A stretch of 64,000 nt of DNA from Mesorhizobium sp. C432A. GTDB taxonomy: Bacteria > Pseudomonadota > Alphaproteobacteria > Rhizobiales > Rhizobiaceae. The first letter of the stretch is position 1, and each line of letters opens with the position of its first letter. A program made the translations under genes and the position numbers. The stretch covers positions 5,373,001-5,437,000 of the forward strand of contig NZ_CP100470.1 in the NCBI RefSeq assembly GCF_030323145.1, in the 5' to 3' direction. Positions 7,744 to 16,813 of the stretch are shown here, piece after piece. A model generated the notes under the pieces. It did not search any database. It worked only from the letters and a program-made list of their open reading frames with translations, and was not told where the DNA came from.

Positions 7744-8498
7744 TCAAGGCGATGGAGGCTTTTGCGAAGAGAGCGATGCGGGCGCAGCAAATAGCTCGGC
7801 CAGCGTTTGCTGCCCACCCTGCAGGACGTTGAGATCGACATCGCCCTCGATCCCGTCGACACGGCCCATATTGTGGTACTGCCAGTAAATCCAGCCGTCC
7901 TCGCTCGGCTTGAACGCCAGCGAGCGCAGCCAGCGCTGCCGCACAGCCATCTGTCCGGCATAGGCGTCCTCAGCCTCGTCGGTCAGGTAGATGATCGCCG
8001 GCTTGCCGAACGCAGCTTCAACCGGTCCGAGGAAGGCCTGGAGTTCCGCGCTCAGCTGCTCCGGCGACGGGCGTTGCGGGCAGTTGCCGCCGAATTCGAT
8101 GTCGACGACCGGCGGCAGCAGCGGCTGGTCGTGCGGCACCACCGCGATGAAATTTTCGCCTGGTCGGCGCCCGGCCGGCAGAAGGTGAAGAAGTGATAGG
8201 CGCCGACGGCGAGGCCGGCCGCGCGCGCCTCGCGCAGATTCTTGGCGAAGGCATCGTCGACATGGTCGCCGCCCTCGGTCGCCTTGATGACCGCGAAGGC
8301 GACATCGTCGGCGGCAACGCGCCGCCAGTCGATCTCACCCTGATGATGGGAAACGTCGATACCCCTGACCGGATAGCTGTCACGATCCGGCGAGAACGTC
8401 CGGAAATAGAAGATGCCGCCTGCGGCGACGATGCCGGCGAAGACCAGACTGGCCGCACCCCAGAGGATGATCCGGTTCTTCAAGCCTTCCCCCGTCAT
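7744..8498 (-). pseudogene. GH25 lysozyme (muramidase), frameshifted
   Basis: The N-terminal part (8498 to about 8155) has a signal anchor (IILWGAASLVFAGIVAAGGI), then GIDVSHHQGEIDW and KATEGGD, the first half of a glycoside hydrolase family 25 barrel. The C-terminal part continues in another frame from about 8150 to 7744 with PVVDIEFGGNCP, carrying the catalytic Asp/Glu pair, and WIYWQYHNMGRVDGIEGDVD. Adding one base to the AAAA run at 8153-8156 restores a single 251-residue protein (reading QAKNFIAVVPHD). Either a recent inactivating deletion or a sequencing error explains this. The enzyme would cut peptidoglycan in the periplasm. Confidence 0.8.
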
Positions 8499-8565
8499 GT
8501 TTTGCTGTTGCAGCTGTTCGAAACTTGAAAGCCGATGTCTGGCTTTTCTGGGGCTGCCTGAGATT

Positions 8566-9045
8566 CTAGCCGCGTTCCTTCATGAGCCGGCCCTTTTCGC
8601 GCGACCAGTCGCGCTGCTTTTCGCTCTCGCGCTTGTCGTGCAGTTTCTTGCCGCGGCCGACGGCGAGCAGCAGCTTGGCACGGCCCTGGTCGTTGAAGTA
8701 GATTTTCAGCGGCACCAGCGTCATGCCTTCGCGGTCGATGCTCTGCGCCAGTTTTGCCATCTCGCGCTTGTTGAGCAGCAGCTTGCGGCGCCGCCTGGGC
8801 TCGTGGTTGAAGCGGTTGGCCTGCAGATATTCCGGCAGATAGGAGTTGATCAGCCAGATCTCGCCGCCCTCGACCGAGGCGTAGCTGTCCTGGATGTTGG
8901 CCTGACCCTGGCGCAACGACTTGACCTCGGTGCCGGTCAGCACAAGGCCGGCCTCGACCGTGTCGAGCACCTCATAGGAAAACCGCGCCTTGCGGTTTTC
9001 CGCAACGGTCTTGTTGTTGGGATCGGCTTTTCTGACCTGGTTCAT
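8566..9045 (-). CDS. smpB: SsrA-binding protein SmpB
   Basis: A 159-residue SmpB, which delivers tmRNA to stalled ribosomes in trans-translation. Diagnostic stretches are [20 protein letters not shown] near residue 17, [19 protein letters not shown] near 38 and the basic C-terminal tail [19 protein letters not shown], which mimics the anticodon stem region. Length is normal. The tmRNA gene itself is not in this window. It lies 25 bp downstream of dapA on the same strand, probably cotranscribed. Confidence 0.96.
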   Translation of the reverse strand: MNQVRKADPNNKTVAENRKARFSYEVLDTVEAGLVLTGTEVKSLRQGQANIQDSYASVEGGEIWLINSYLPEYLQANRFNHEPRRRRKLLLNKREMAKLAQSIDREGMTLVPLKIYFNDQGRAKLLLAVGRGKKLHDKRESEKQRDWSREKGRLMKERG

Positions 9046-9070
9046 GATGCGGAGAGGTGGCGCCTCATCC

Positions 9071-9952
9071 TTAATTTATCAAGCCGGCGTGTTTCATCGC
9101 CGCATCGATCTTCTCGGCGGTCGACGCCTCGATGGTCACCAGCGGCGAGCGCACCACGTTCTCGACCTTGCCAATTTTCGACAGCGCGTATTTGACGCCG
9201 CACAGGCCGGGCTCGAGGAAGATCGCCTTGTGCAGCGGCAGCAGACGGTCCTGCAATTCCAGCGCCTTGGCGCTGTCACCGGACAATGTGGCTTCCTGGA
9301 ATTCGGCGCACAGCCGCGGCGCGACATTCGACGTCACCGAGATGCAGCCGACGCCGCCATGGGCGTTGAAGCCGAGCGCCGAGGCATCCTCCCCTGAAAG
9401 CTGGATGAAATCCTTGCCGCAGGTGGCGCGCTGTTCGGACACGCGCTCGACCTTGCCGGTGGCATCCTTGACGCCGACGATGTTCTTGAAGTCGTGCGCC
9501 AGCCTGCCCATCGTCTCCGGCATCATGTCGATCACCGAGCGCGGCGGGATGTTGTAGATGATGATCGGCAGCTTGGTCGCCCTGGCGACGGCGGCGAAAT
9601 GCTCGTACAAGCCGCGCTGTGTTGGCTTGTTGTAATAAGGCGTGACCACCAGAGCGGCGTCGGCGCCCGCCTGCTCGGCATACTGCACCAGACCGACCGC
9701 TTCAGCGGTGTTGTTTGAGCCGGCGCCGGCGACGACCGGAGCGCGGCCCTTGGCCACCTCGATGCAGACCTTGACGACATGGCGATGCTCGTCATGCGAC
9801 AGCGTCGGCGACTCGCCGGTGGTGCCGACCGGGACGAGGCCCGTCGTGCCCTCGCCAAGTTGCCATTCGACGAAGGCGCGAAAGGCTTTCTCGTCGAAAC
9901 GCCCGCTCTTTTCGAACGGTGTCACGAGCGCAGTAAGCGAGCCTCTCAGCAT
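9071..9952 (-). CDS. dapA: 4-hydroxy-tetrahydrodipicolinate synthase
   Basis: A 293-residue class I aldolase that condenses pyruvate with aspartate semialdehyde, the first committed step of lysine and diaminopimelate synthesis. The Schiff-base lysine is Lys-162 in IVGVKDATG, the proton-relay tyrosine is Tyr-133 in [10 protein letters not shown], and GTTGES (residues 43-48) binds substrate. The ATG at 9952 gives the classic [13 protein letters not shown] start and a family-typical length; upstream in-frame starts run through a dispersed palindrome. dapA-smpB is a common alphaproteobacterial pair. Confidence 0.95.
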   Translation of the reverse strand: MLRGSLTALVTPFEKSGRFDEKAFRAFVEWQLGEGTTGLVPVGTTGESPTLSHDEHRHVVKVCIEVAKGRAPVVAGAGSNNTAEAVGLVQYAEQAGADAALVVTPYYNKPTQRGLYEHFAAVARATKLPIIIYNIPPRSVIDMMPETMGRLAHDFKNIVGVKDATGKVERVSEQRATCGKDFIQLSGEDASALGFNAHGGVGCISVTSNVAPRLCAEFQEATLSGDSAKALELQDRLLPLHKAIFLEPGLCGVKYALSKIGKVENVVRSPLVTIEASTAEKIDAAMKHAGLIN

Positions 9953-9982
9953 GTCGTCCAACTCCTTGGAACTTGTTTGTTT

Positions 9983-10030
9983 ATGCATGTCGTCGTCCCA
10001 AAACCGGTTCCCGCTTTTGGGCGACTGCAT
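9983..10030. repeat. dispersed palindromic element, copy 1 (dapA leader)
   Basis: An imperfect 48-bp palindrome: ATGCATGTCG at the left, CCCAAAA and TTTTGGG inside, and CGACTGCAT at the right. It matches the rhizobial GCATG(A/T)C...CCAAAACCGG...TTTTGGG...CATGC palindrome class seen again at 52248-52297 and 53036-53083. It sits 30 bp upstream of the dapA start. Confidence 0.75.
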
Positions 10031-10229
10031 CGGGCGCCTTCTAGCCGAAAGCGAAGCCGCGCACCATAGTCTCGACACTGTTGCGCGGCAAGCATGCCGA
10101 TGGTGCCAGCAAGCGCAATTCGAACGGCCTCGATAACCCTTTGTTTACGGGCTCTTCACGACCTAAGTCTAGGCTCTCGGGCACCTGGGCTTGCCATCTA
10201 AAGTGCCGCAACAGGGAAAGATCAGGATC

Positions 10230-12263
10230 ATGCCGGCCGGTCGGCCACTCCGCTTCATATTGCTTGGCGCCGTTGCCCTGCTGATAGTGGGGACGGCGGC
10301 AAACGAGAGCGTCGACGAGCAGACGACCTCATCGATCCCGATGCCCGACATGCAAGACAGAGCGCAGACCGATGCGCCCTCCCCCAGTATCGTCGTGCTG
10401 AAAAGCGGTCTCGACGCATTGGCGACCGGCGATATCGCCGCGGCGCGAGCCGTGCGCGAAACATTGCCGGCCAATTCGCTGGACCGCCATATCCTGGCCT
10501 GGGCAATCGCGCTCTATGGCGGCGACCATGTGCCGAGCAGCGAGATTGCCGATACCGCAAAGATGCTGCCGAACTGGCCGGGCACCATGACCTTGCGCAA
10601 GAACAGCGAGCGCGCGCTCTACCGCGAAAGCCCGTCGCCGCAGACCGTGGTGAAAGCCTTTGACGGCAGCCAGCCGCTGACCTTTCAAGGCGTGATCATC
10701 CTTGCCCGTTCTTATGTAGCTCTTGGCAACACCAAGGCTGCGCTTTCCGTGCTGTCGCCATTCTGGCGCACCGAGAAGCTGGAAGCCAGGGACGAGGCGG
10801 CCGTCAGCAAGGAGTTTGGCGCCATCATTCCGGCTGCCGACCATCGTTTCCGCATGGAACGGATGTTTTATGCCGACCGGGAGAATTCGGCACTGCGGGT
10901 CGCAGCCCTTGCCGGCGCGCAACCGCTGGCCGATGCCTGGGCCGCCGCCTCGCGTGGCGACAAGAACGCGGCCAAGCTGTTGAAAGCGGTGCCTGCCGCG
11001 CAGCAATCGGCCGGCTATTTCTTCGCGCAAGCCGAATATCTGCGCAAGCAGCGGAAGTTTGCGGACGCCGCCGCGGTGATGATGAAAGCGCCAACGAACC
11101 GCGACGCGCTGGTCGATCCCGATGCCTGGTGGGTCGAGCGCCGCGTGCTGTCGCGCGCACTGGTCGACCAGGGCGACTGGAAGACCGCCTACAAGATCGT
11201 TGCCGCGCATGCCGCCGAAAGCCCCGCCAGCGCCGCCGAGGCCGAATTCCACGCCGGCTGGTATGCGTTGCGCGGCCTCAACGATCCTGCGACGGCCTCG
11301 ACCCATTTTGCCCGCATCGCCGATCTCGCGCAGGGACCGATGTCGCTGTCACGCGCCTATTACTGGCTTGGCCGCGCGGCGGAAGTCGGCGGTCCCGGCA
11401 ATGCGAAGGATTATTTCACCAAGGCGGCAGCCTATGGCACCACTTTCTACGGGCAGTTGGCGGCGGAACGGGTTGGCTTGCGCACGCTGAACATCGTCTA
11501 TCCCGAGCCAAGCACTGCCGACCGCCAAAGCTTTGACGGCCGCGAAGCCGTCAGCGCCATCAAGCGGCTGCAGGAGGCGGGCTACGACCGCTATGCCGAG
11601 ACGCTTTACCGCGACCTCGCCGGGCAGTTGACCAGCCCCGGCGAGCTGGCGCTGCTTGCGGTGCTGGCGGAAAAGCAGGGCAATCATTTCATGGCGCTGA
11701 AGATCGGCAAGATCGCCGGCGCGCGCGGCATCGATGTCGGCGCGCTGTCGCATCCGCTGGGCGTCATTCCCGACACCGCCGACATATCCGGCTCGGGCAA
11801 GGCGCTGGCCTATGCGATCGCCCGCCAGGAAAGCGAATTCAATGTCGGCGCCGTCTCCAGCGCCGGCGCGCGCGGCCTGCTGCAGCTGATGCCGGGCACC
11901 GCCAAGCAATTGGCGAAGAAGGCAGGACTGAGCTTTTCCCAGGATCGGCTGACCAGCGATGCCGGTTACAATGCGACGCTGGGGGCTGCCTTCCTTGGCG
12001 AGCAGCTCGACCGCTTCGGCGGCTCCTATGTGCTGACCTTCGCCGGCTACAATGCCGGCCCTAACCGCGCCAGCCAATGGGTAGCCAAGTACGGCGACCC
12101 GCGCGGCAAGGGCATCGACGCCGTCGTCGACTGGATCGAGCGAATTCCCTACACCGAAACAAGAAGTTACGTGCAGCGCGTGATGGAGAATTACGAGGTC
12201 TACAAGATGCGCATTTCGGGGAAGTACGATATCGTTGGGGATTTGGTGAACGGAAGAGGCTGA
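10230..12263 (+). CDS. soluble lytic murein transglycosylase
   Basis: A 677-residue periplasmic enzyme of the Slt70 class that cleaves peptidoglycan to 1,6-anhydromuropeptides. A signal peptide (PLRFILLGAVALLIVGTAAN) is followed by a long alpha-helical superhelix with TPR-like repeats (about residues 60-460) and a C-terminal SLT domain. The catalytic Glu is in AIARQESEFNVGAVSSAGAR (about residue 532), followed by GLLQLMPGTA and LTFAGYNAGPNR. ATG 10230 is preferred over TTG 10191 because GGAAAG and AGGATC lie just upstream and the signal peptide follows at once. It is divergent from dapA. Confidence 0.93.
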   Translation: MPAGRPLRFILLGAVALLIVGTAANESVDEQTTSSIPMPDMQDRAQTDAPSPSIVVLKSGLDALATGDIAAARAVRETLPANSLDRHILAWAIALYGGDHVPSSEIADTAKMLPNWPGTMTLRKNSERALYRESPSPQTVVKAFDGSQPLTFQGVIILARSYVALGNTKAALSVLSPFWRTEKLEARDEAAVSKEFGAIIPAADHRFRMERMFYADRENSALRVAALAGAQPLADAWAAASRGDKNAAKLLKAVPAAQQSAGYFFAQAEYLRKQRKFADAAAVMMKAPTNRDALVDPDAWWVERRVLSRALVDQGDWKTAYKIVAAHAAESPASAAEAEFHAGWYALRGLNDPATASTHFARIADLAQGPMSLSRAYYWLGRAAEVGGPGNAKDYFTKAAAYGTTFYGQLAAERVGLRTLNIVYPEPSTADRQSFDGREAVSAIKRLQEAGYDRYAETLYRDLAGQLTSPGELALLAVLAEKQGNHFMALKIGKIAGARGIDVGALSHPLGVIPDTADISGSGKALAYAIARQESEFNVGAVSSAGARGLLQLMPGTAKQLAKKAGLSFSQDRLTSDAGYNATLGAAFLGEQLDRFGGSYVLTFAGYNAGPNRASQWVAKYGDPRGKGIDAVVDWIERIPYTETRSYVQRVMENYEVYKMRISGKYDIVGDLVNGRG

Positions 12264-12310
12264 GGCCGCAGAGCTGTCGCCACGGGCAGACGTTGGCGAT
12301 CCTTCGCGCC

Positions 12311-12437
12311 CCCCTTGCCGGCCATCTCCCCCACGAGTGGGGAGATCAGCTGTCATTGCCGATTTCGCCGATCTCCAACGTCGAAGGAAGGGCGTAGCGC
12401 CTGAACCGCCAATCTCCCCCCTCGTGGGGGAGATGTC
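12311..12437. repeat. RIME-like intergenic mosaic element, copy 1
   Basis: An intergenic unit bounded by hairpins CATCTCCCCCACGAG/TGGGGAGAT (about 12322-12350) and ATCTCCCCC/TCGTGGGGGAGAT (about 12412-12434). The architecture matches Rhizobium-specific intergenic mosaic elements. Further relatives in the window are at 38379-38526, 39461-39622 and 44476-44642. The 276-bp gap holds no gene. Confidence 0.75.
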
Positions 12438-12539
12438 TGGCATTTCCAAGAGTGTCAGCTTGCCGACAACCCTCGATTTGACCGCTCCCACCCTCGCCTG
12501 TAGCAGACGGAGACAATCCGGACAGGGAGTCCTTTTAAT

Positions 12540-13442
12540 ATGTTGAGCACCGACGGCTTCTCCGACTTTTTCTACACCGCGCCGGACGGGCTCAAGCTTC
12601 ACGCCCGCGTCTATGGCGAGACCAATTCGGCAGACTGGCAGGTCGTTTGCCTGCCCGGCCTGACCCGCAACGCGCGCGATTTCCATGAGCTGGCGCTTTA
12701 TCTGTCGCAGCGAACCGACAATCCGCGCAAGGTCATCGCCTTCGACTACCGTGGCCGCGGCCAGTCCGCTTACGATCCTGATATCTGCCACTACAATGTC
12801 GGCATCGAAGCCGGCGATGTCCTCGCCGGACTGGCCGCTCTGAACGTCGAGGAAGCGGCCTTTATCGGCACCTCGCGCGGCGGGCTGATCATCCACGTGC
12901 TCGGCGCGCTGCGGCCGGCCGCGCTGAAAGCCATCGTGCTGAACGACATCGGACCGGTGATCGAGGCCGCGGGGCTCGCCTATATCCAAACCTATCTCGA
13001 CCCGGCACCGAAACCGAAGAGCCGCGCTGAGGCGATCGATGCCCAACGCGTCGCTCACGGCGCGGATTTTCCCGCTCTGACCGCAGCGGATTGGGAGCGG
13101 ATGGTGTCGGCCCTCTACCGCGAGACGGACGAAAGCCTCCTGCTGCCGGATTTCGACACGCAGCTGGTCGAGACGGTGGCGGGCCTCGACCTCAGCAAGC
13201 CGTTGCCGGATCTGTGGCCGCAGTTCGAGGCGCTGGCGGCCATACCTTTGCTTGCCATTCGCGGCGCCAACTCGAAACTCCTGTCGGCCGACACACTCGA
13301 CGAGATGCAAAAGCGTCATTCCGGCATGGAAGCGATCACCGTCGAGGGCCAGGGCCATGCGCCCTTCCTGGAGACAGGCAATCTGCCGGGCGCTATCGCG
13401 GCTTTCCTGGATGGAGTACCAAATGCGGCCCAGAAAAAGTAA
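12540..13442 (+). CDS. alpha/beta hydrolase
   Basis: A 300-residue alpha/beta-fold hydrolase. The nucleophile elbow is GTSRGG (Ser about residue 112), with an oxyanion segment VCLPGLTRNARDFHE near residue 36 and the catalytic His in GQGHAPFLE near residue 278. No signal peptide is seen, so it is cytoplasmic. GGGAG precedes the ATG. Its nearest broad match is to epoxide hydrolase or lactonase-like enzymes; the substrate is unknown. Confidence 0.9.
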   Translation: MLSTDGFSDFFYTAPDGLKLHARVYGETNSADWQVVCLPGLTRNARDFHELALYLSQRTDNPRKVIAFDYRGRGQSAYDPDICHYNVGIEAGDVLAGLAALNVEEAAFIGTSRGGLIIHVLGALRPAALKAIVLNDIGPVIEAAGLAYIQTYLDPAPKPKSRAEAIDAQRVAHGADFPALTAADWERMVSALYRETDESLLLPDFDTQLVETVAGLDLSKPLPDLWPQFEALAAIPLLAIRGANSKLLSADTLDEMQKRHSGMEAITVEGQGHAPFLETGNLPGAIAAFLDGVPNAAQKK

Positions 13443-13471
13443 ACCCCAAGATCAAAGATGATCCTGGGGTT
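13442..13471. terminator. hairpin between convergent hydrolase and integrase genes
   Basis: A 13-bp stem with one mismatch (AACCCCAAGATCA with TGATCCTGGGGTT) and a 4-base loop directly follows the hydrolase stop and precedes the integrase stop. It lacks a clear U tract on either strand. Confidence 0.5.
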
Positions 13472-13501
13472 GCCGAGGCAGTATATGAAAGCCTTGGGTA
13501 A

Positions 13502-14305
13502 CTATTTGGCTTTCGAGCTTTTCCGGGGCGCCTTGGGTGCCTTCGCCGCTGCCGCTTTACTTTTTTGAGCAGGCGCTGGCACTGAGGCCGTGGTCAGCGG
13601 CGATGCGAAGGCCGAGCTTTTTCCATCGCCGGATAACCCCTCGCCGCGGGGCGTTTCCAGCACGACAACGCAGCCGTCGAGATCGTTGGTGGCCAGATGC
13701 GCATAGCGCATGGTCATCGAAAGCGTCTGGTGACCGAGCCACATCTGTACGCGGCGGATGTCGATGCCGCCCTGGACCAGACGCGAGGCACAGGTGTGAC
13801 GCAAGATGTGCGGCACCACCTGATCGTCGGCGCCGAGACCGACTTCGGCCTTGGCATCGTTCCAGATGGCGCGAAACTGTGCCTGGCTGAGTTTGGTGAA
13901 CGGACCCTTGGGCCGGCGGCCCTCCGAGGGCGGCAGTTTGATCACCTCTTTGACCCGCTCGGTCATCGGGATGGTGCGGCTGCGGCCGGATTTGGTGATC
14001 CAGAACGAGACGCGGTGTTCCTGGATGTCGTTCCAGATCAGCCCGAGCGCCTCGCCGAGACGGCATCCGGTGTCCACGAGAAAGCACGAAAGACGGTAAG
14101 CATCCTCGCTGCGGGTCCTGATGGCGGCGAACAGCCTTGCTTCTTCGTCCCTTTCGAGGAAACGAATCCGTCCCGCCCGCTCCTTCTGGCGGCGGAACTC
14201 GGGCAGGCTGTGGATATCCCCCATCTTGTAAGCCTTGCGCAGCAGTTTGCTGAGGGCAGCCATCTTTCGATTGATGGTTGCGTTGCTGTTGCCGCGCTGG
14301 CGCAA
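13502..14305 (-). CDS. phage-type tyrosine recombinase, 5'-truncated
   Basis: A tyrosine integrase catalytic domain with all conserved residues: Arg in DTGCRLGEAL, His and Arg in HILRHTCASRL, His in LGHQ and the nucleophile in TMRYAHL. A lysine/alanine-rich tail ends the protein. The only start in frame is TTG at 14305, yet the same frame stays open and homologous-looking (SLFSAYRDILWDDGRHKYNV, then SSFIGEIDEI) back to a TAA at 14474-14476. About 60 residues of arm-binding N-terminus are therefore missing. It is probably an inactive relic of a prophage or island; no att site or partner phage gene is seen nearby. Confidence 0.75.
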   Translation of the reverse strand: MRQRGNSNATINRKMAALSKLLRKAYKMGDIHSLPEFRRQKERAGRIRFLERDEEARLFAAIRTRSEDAYRLSCFLVDTGCRLGEALGLIWNDIQEHRVSFWITKSGRSRTIPMTERVKEVIKLPPSEGRRPKGPFTKLSQAQFRAIWNDAKAEVGLGADDQVVPHILRHTCASRLVQGGIDIRRVQMWLGHQTLSMTMRYAHLATNDLDGCVVVLETPRGEGLSGDGKSSAFASPLTTASVPAPAQKSKAAAAKAPKAPRKSSKAK

Positions 14306-14473
14306 GGTGCCGATAAGGTTGTCAAGGGTGCTCTGGTCGAAGGCGCTGAACCGTTCTCCGAGGAGAATCTCGTCTATTTCGCCGATGAAGGAGCTGACAT
14401 TGTATTTGTGCCGTCCATCATCCCACAGTATGTCTCGGTATGCTGAAAAAAGGCTCTCCGACCCGATGCGACT

Positions 14474-14760
14474 TTACTTCTCTGATCTTGTTTAGCTGTA
14501 TCTTATCTTCGCATTTTGAGAAGAGAACATTGAGAAATGTTCGGAGGGGTCACCCTCTTGTATCGCGTCGATGGTCATAAATTGCCACACCCCCGAGTGG
14601 ATAGAGTCAGACCTACCCGCTTGGAAGCGTCCTTTCAAGAGATTTAATCACGCGGTTGTGAATTCATCCGCCCATCAGCGGATCCCACGAACTCACCCTA
14701 CGGACTGTTCAGCTGCCGATTCCCCCTGTTCCTTCTGCTTGTCTTGACCCAGTCACGAAA
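14474..14760. other. gene-free AT-richer stretch upstream of the truncated integrase
   Basis: About 290 bp, lower in GC than its surroundings. It contains a perfect 7-bp dyad GAACATT-gaga-AATGTTC at 14525-14542 and no coding potential that I can support. It probably marks where the lost 5' part of the integrase and adjoining element were replaced. Confidence 0.5.
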
Positions 14761-14793
14761 CAAAAACAGCCCGGACGTTGAAGCGCCCGGGCT
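14761..14793 (-). terminator. rho-independent terminator of the porin gene
   Basis: On the minus strand AGCCCGG pairs with CCGGGCT (14768-14774 with 14787-14793) and is followed by GTTTTTG. It lies 27 bp after the porin stop. Confidence 0.85.
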
Positions 14794-14819
14794 GGTATTC
14801 ACCTGTTTAAAGCCAGCCC

Positions 14820-15998
14820 TTAGAACGAGCGCTGGAAGCGGAGCATGCCGCCAAAGTTGCTCTTCTTGTCGGCATTGGTCCAGTTGTGGTTCGTGCCGTC
14901 GGTATCGGCCTCATCGAAGCTGCCTGCATTGAGGTAGTCAACTTCGGCCGTGACCGTGAAGCCAGGAACAACGTCGTAGGCGATGTTCGCGGCAACGCCG
15001 AGGTTCTCACCTTCGTCATACGAGACCTGGACGTTGAACGAAGTCTTCTCGTTGATGGTGTACGTGCCACCACCCCAGACTGCCCAATTGCCGTCCCACT
15101 GCTTGTAGAAGCCGCGGCCGCCAGCTGGCAAGGTATAGGTCGGATCCGAATAATTGTCGTCGGTGCCGTAGCCGCCCATGATGAACAGCGACAGGTTCTG
15201 CATCGGGGTGATGTCCAAACGAACCTTGCCGGCGACTTCTTCGTAGTTGCTGTCGTAAGCGAGCACGCCGGTGATGGCGCCCCAGCCCTGCGTGTACTTC
15301 ACGCCGCCGACCACATGCGGAACGTAGCTGTCGATCGTACCGACGCCGTAGTCACCGAACGAGCCGCTGCCCGAACCTTCTTCGAGAGAGATCACGGCGG
15401 AGAAGCCGTTGCCAGCGTCGAAATAGTACTGGATGACGTTGGTGTCGAAATCGCCGTAGGGAACCAGCGTATCCTGGATGACGTTGCCGGCGTAACCGAT
15501 GAACGTGTTGAAGGCCGATTCGTCCTTACCGACACGGAGACCACCGAGCTGGATCCAGGCGAAGTTCAGCGAGGCGCCCGTGTTGCCAGCAGGATTGCCG
15601 TATTCGGTGGCATAGCGGTTGCCATTTTGGAAGTTGAAGCGGGTCTCGGTATAGGTCTTCAAGGTGCCGAGTTCGGTTTCCTGGCCGGTCCAGGTCTTCA
15701 GAGCGAAGCGGGCCTTCTTGCGCCAGGTATCCTGAGCGTCGCCATCCTTCACGTCACGGCTCTCCGCGCCATCGAACGAGCCGACGTCGCCACCGCTGAT
15801 GTCATAACGGACATAGCCACCGATGCGCAGGCAGGTTTCGGTGCCGGGGATGTAGAAGTAGCCCGAGCCGTAAACGTCGCAAATCTTGACGTATTCAGCC
15901 GGTTCCGGCTCGGCGACGACGACGGCGTCGGCGGCGCGCGCACCGGAAACTGCGATCAAGGCCGCAGCGGAGCCGAGGAGAAGGCTCTTAATGTTCAT
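14820..15998 (-). CDS. outer-membrane porin, RopA/Omp2 type (intact copy)
   Basis: A 392-residue Porin_2-family general diffusion porin of Rhizobiales. A signal peptide [19 protein letters not shown] is cleaved after GARA, followed by [20 protein letters not shown], the standard mature start, with the [14 protein letters not shown] strand and a cysteine pair in the first loop. The chain ends LRFQRSF with the C-terminal Phe needed for BAM assembly. The ATG at 15998 is preferred over 16016 because GGAGG lies 8 bases upstream and the signal peptide starts there. A second, damaged copy lies inverted at 17180. Confidence 0.94.
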   Translation of the reverse strand: MNIKSLLLGSAAALIAVSGARAADAVVVAEPEPAEYVKICDVYGSGYFYIPGTETCLRIGGYVRYDISGGDVGSFDGAESRDVKDGDAQDTWRKKARFALKTWTGQETELGTLKTYTETRFNFQNGNRYATEYGNPAGNTGASLNFAWIQLGGLRVGKDESAFNTFIGYAGNVIQDTLVPYGDFDTNVIQYYFDAGNGFSAVISLEEGSGSGSFGDYGVGTIDSYVPHVVGGVKYTQGWGAITGVLAYDSNYEEVAGKVRLDITPMQNLSLFIMGGYGTDDNYSDPTYTLPAGGRGFYKQWDGNWAVWGGGTYTINEKTSFNVQVSYDEGENLGVAANIAYDVVPGFTVTAEVDYLNAGSFDEADTDGTNHNWTNADKKSNFGGMLRFQRSF

Positions 15999-16461
15999 TT
16001 TCTGACCTCCAGTCAAAAGTTAAAAAACGGGTCTGGGTATTCTTTGCTGAAGGACAGCGTTCCCTGCCCCATCCCCACTACCGAAAAAGATGCGCACCGC
16101 GCCGCTCCTTCGAAATCGACATTACCCATGAGGCGGCGGCGTTCAACCACGATCGTACCGGCGAAAGGGCTATGCGGGCGCTATCCCCATGCGTTGTTGC
16201 ACAAATGACACGATTTGGCCTCAGTCAGAAAGCTCTCATTAACTATCGAAGGGCCCGGAAGCCTTTGCCGCAGCGCCCGAATGCGGCCGAATCCGGCGAG
16301 GAACGGCCGAGATTGCGGCCATGTCGCCGACTCGCCAGCCAGGGAACCGCCGCAGATTCGCCGCATGAAAAGGCGGCGCTGCGGCCGAATCCGGAATTTT
16401 CAGAGATAATGACGTCGGCTTGTTGATTGTGCCGGCGCTTTTCTTTATCCAGCGGCGCAAC
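15999..16461. other. gene-free region between porin and tRNA-Ser (463 bp)
   Basis: It holds the promoter and leader of the porin (minus strand) and the upstream region of the tRNA (plus strand). No ORF with a family signature, terminator or repeat could be supported. Confidence 0.5.
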
Positions 16462-16552
16462 GGAGAGGTGGCCGAGTGGTCGAAGGCGCTCCCCTGCTAA
16501 GGGAGTAGAGGTCAAAAGCTTCTCGTGGGTTCGAATCCCATCCTCTCCGCCA
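16462..16552 (+). tRNA. tRNA-Ser(GCT)
   Basis: A 91-nt class II tRNA. The acceptor stem GGAGAGG (16462-16468) pairs with CCTCTCC (16542-16548), followed by discriminator G and an encoded CCA. The anticodon loop CTGCTAA (16494-16500) sits in a CTCCC/GGGAG stem and shows anticodon GCT at 16496-16498. A long variable arm follows, and the T loop reads GGTTCGAATCC. It reads AGC and AGU serine codons. Confidence 0.98.
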
Positions 16553-16635
16553 TCCTGCTTCGCTCTTCGAGCTTCGCAGGACAAGCCCAACCCTCAGCGC
16601 GAAGCAGGATGGCGGAGAGGATGCCCTCCGAAGCC
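16553..16635 (+). repeat. tRNA-end-derived palindromic repeat, copy 1
   Basis: Begins directly at the tRNA CCA end. It contains a nested hairpin TCCTGC-TTC-GCTC-TTC-GAGC-TTC-GCAGGA, then GCGAAGCAGGATGGCGGAG (from 16599). The 25 bp at 16599-16623 are the exact reverse complement of 16539-16563, the tRNA 3' end plus its flank. The unit recurs at 16713-16793 with a 2-nt length difference. Confidence 0.92.
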
Positions 16636-16712
16636 TTGGCGTAGGAGGGGCGTGTGGTGTGCTACGTGCCGCACAGCGTAAGCCCAGAGAATCCCCTGCA
16701 AAATTCGATTGG

Positions 16713-16793
16713 TCCTGCTTCGCTCTTCGAGCTTCGCAGGACAAGCCCACCTCAGCGCGAAGCAGGATGGCGGAGAGGATGCCCTCCGAAGCC
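16713..16793 (+). repeat. tRNA-end-derived palindromic repeat, copy 2
   Basis: An 81-bp direct copy of 16553-16635, differing by a 2-base deletion, and again ending in the inverted tRNA tail (GATGGCGGAGAGGATG). It lies 20 bp upstream of the GIY-YIG start codon. Confidence 0.92.
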
Positions 16794-16813
16794 CCGGCAA
16801 AGGAGAGCAGCTC

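Noticed and set aside
8146-8165. Programmed ribosomal frameshifting in the GH25 gene
   Set aside because: AAAATTT is not a standard slippery heptamer for this frame and no stimulating stem-loop or conserved dual-frame product is seen; deletion or read error is simpler.
11349-13358. Minus-strand frame of 669 residues
   Set aside because: It is antisense to the lytic transglycosylase and hydrolase genes, in GC-rich DNA where codon bias leaves the opposite strand open. No domain is recognisable.
14525-14542. GAACATT/AATGTTC dyad considered as a LexA box
   Set aside because: Alphaproteobacterial LexA uses direct GTTC repeats with a 7-base spacing; this is an inverted GAAC/GTTC with a 10-base spacing, and no SOS gene is adjacent.
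14886-16208. Plus-strand frame of 440 residues opposite the intact porin
   Set aside because: Shadow of the porin gene, which has a signal peptide, terminator and family motifs on the other strand.
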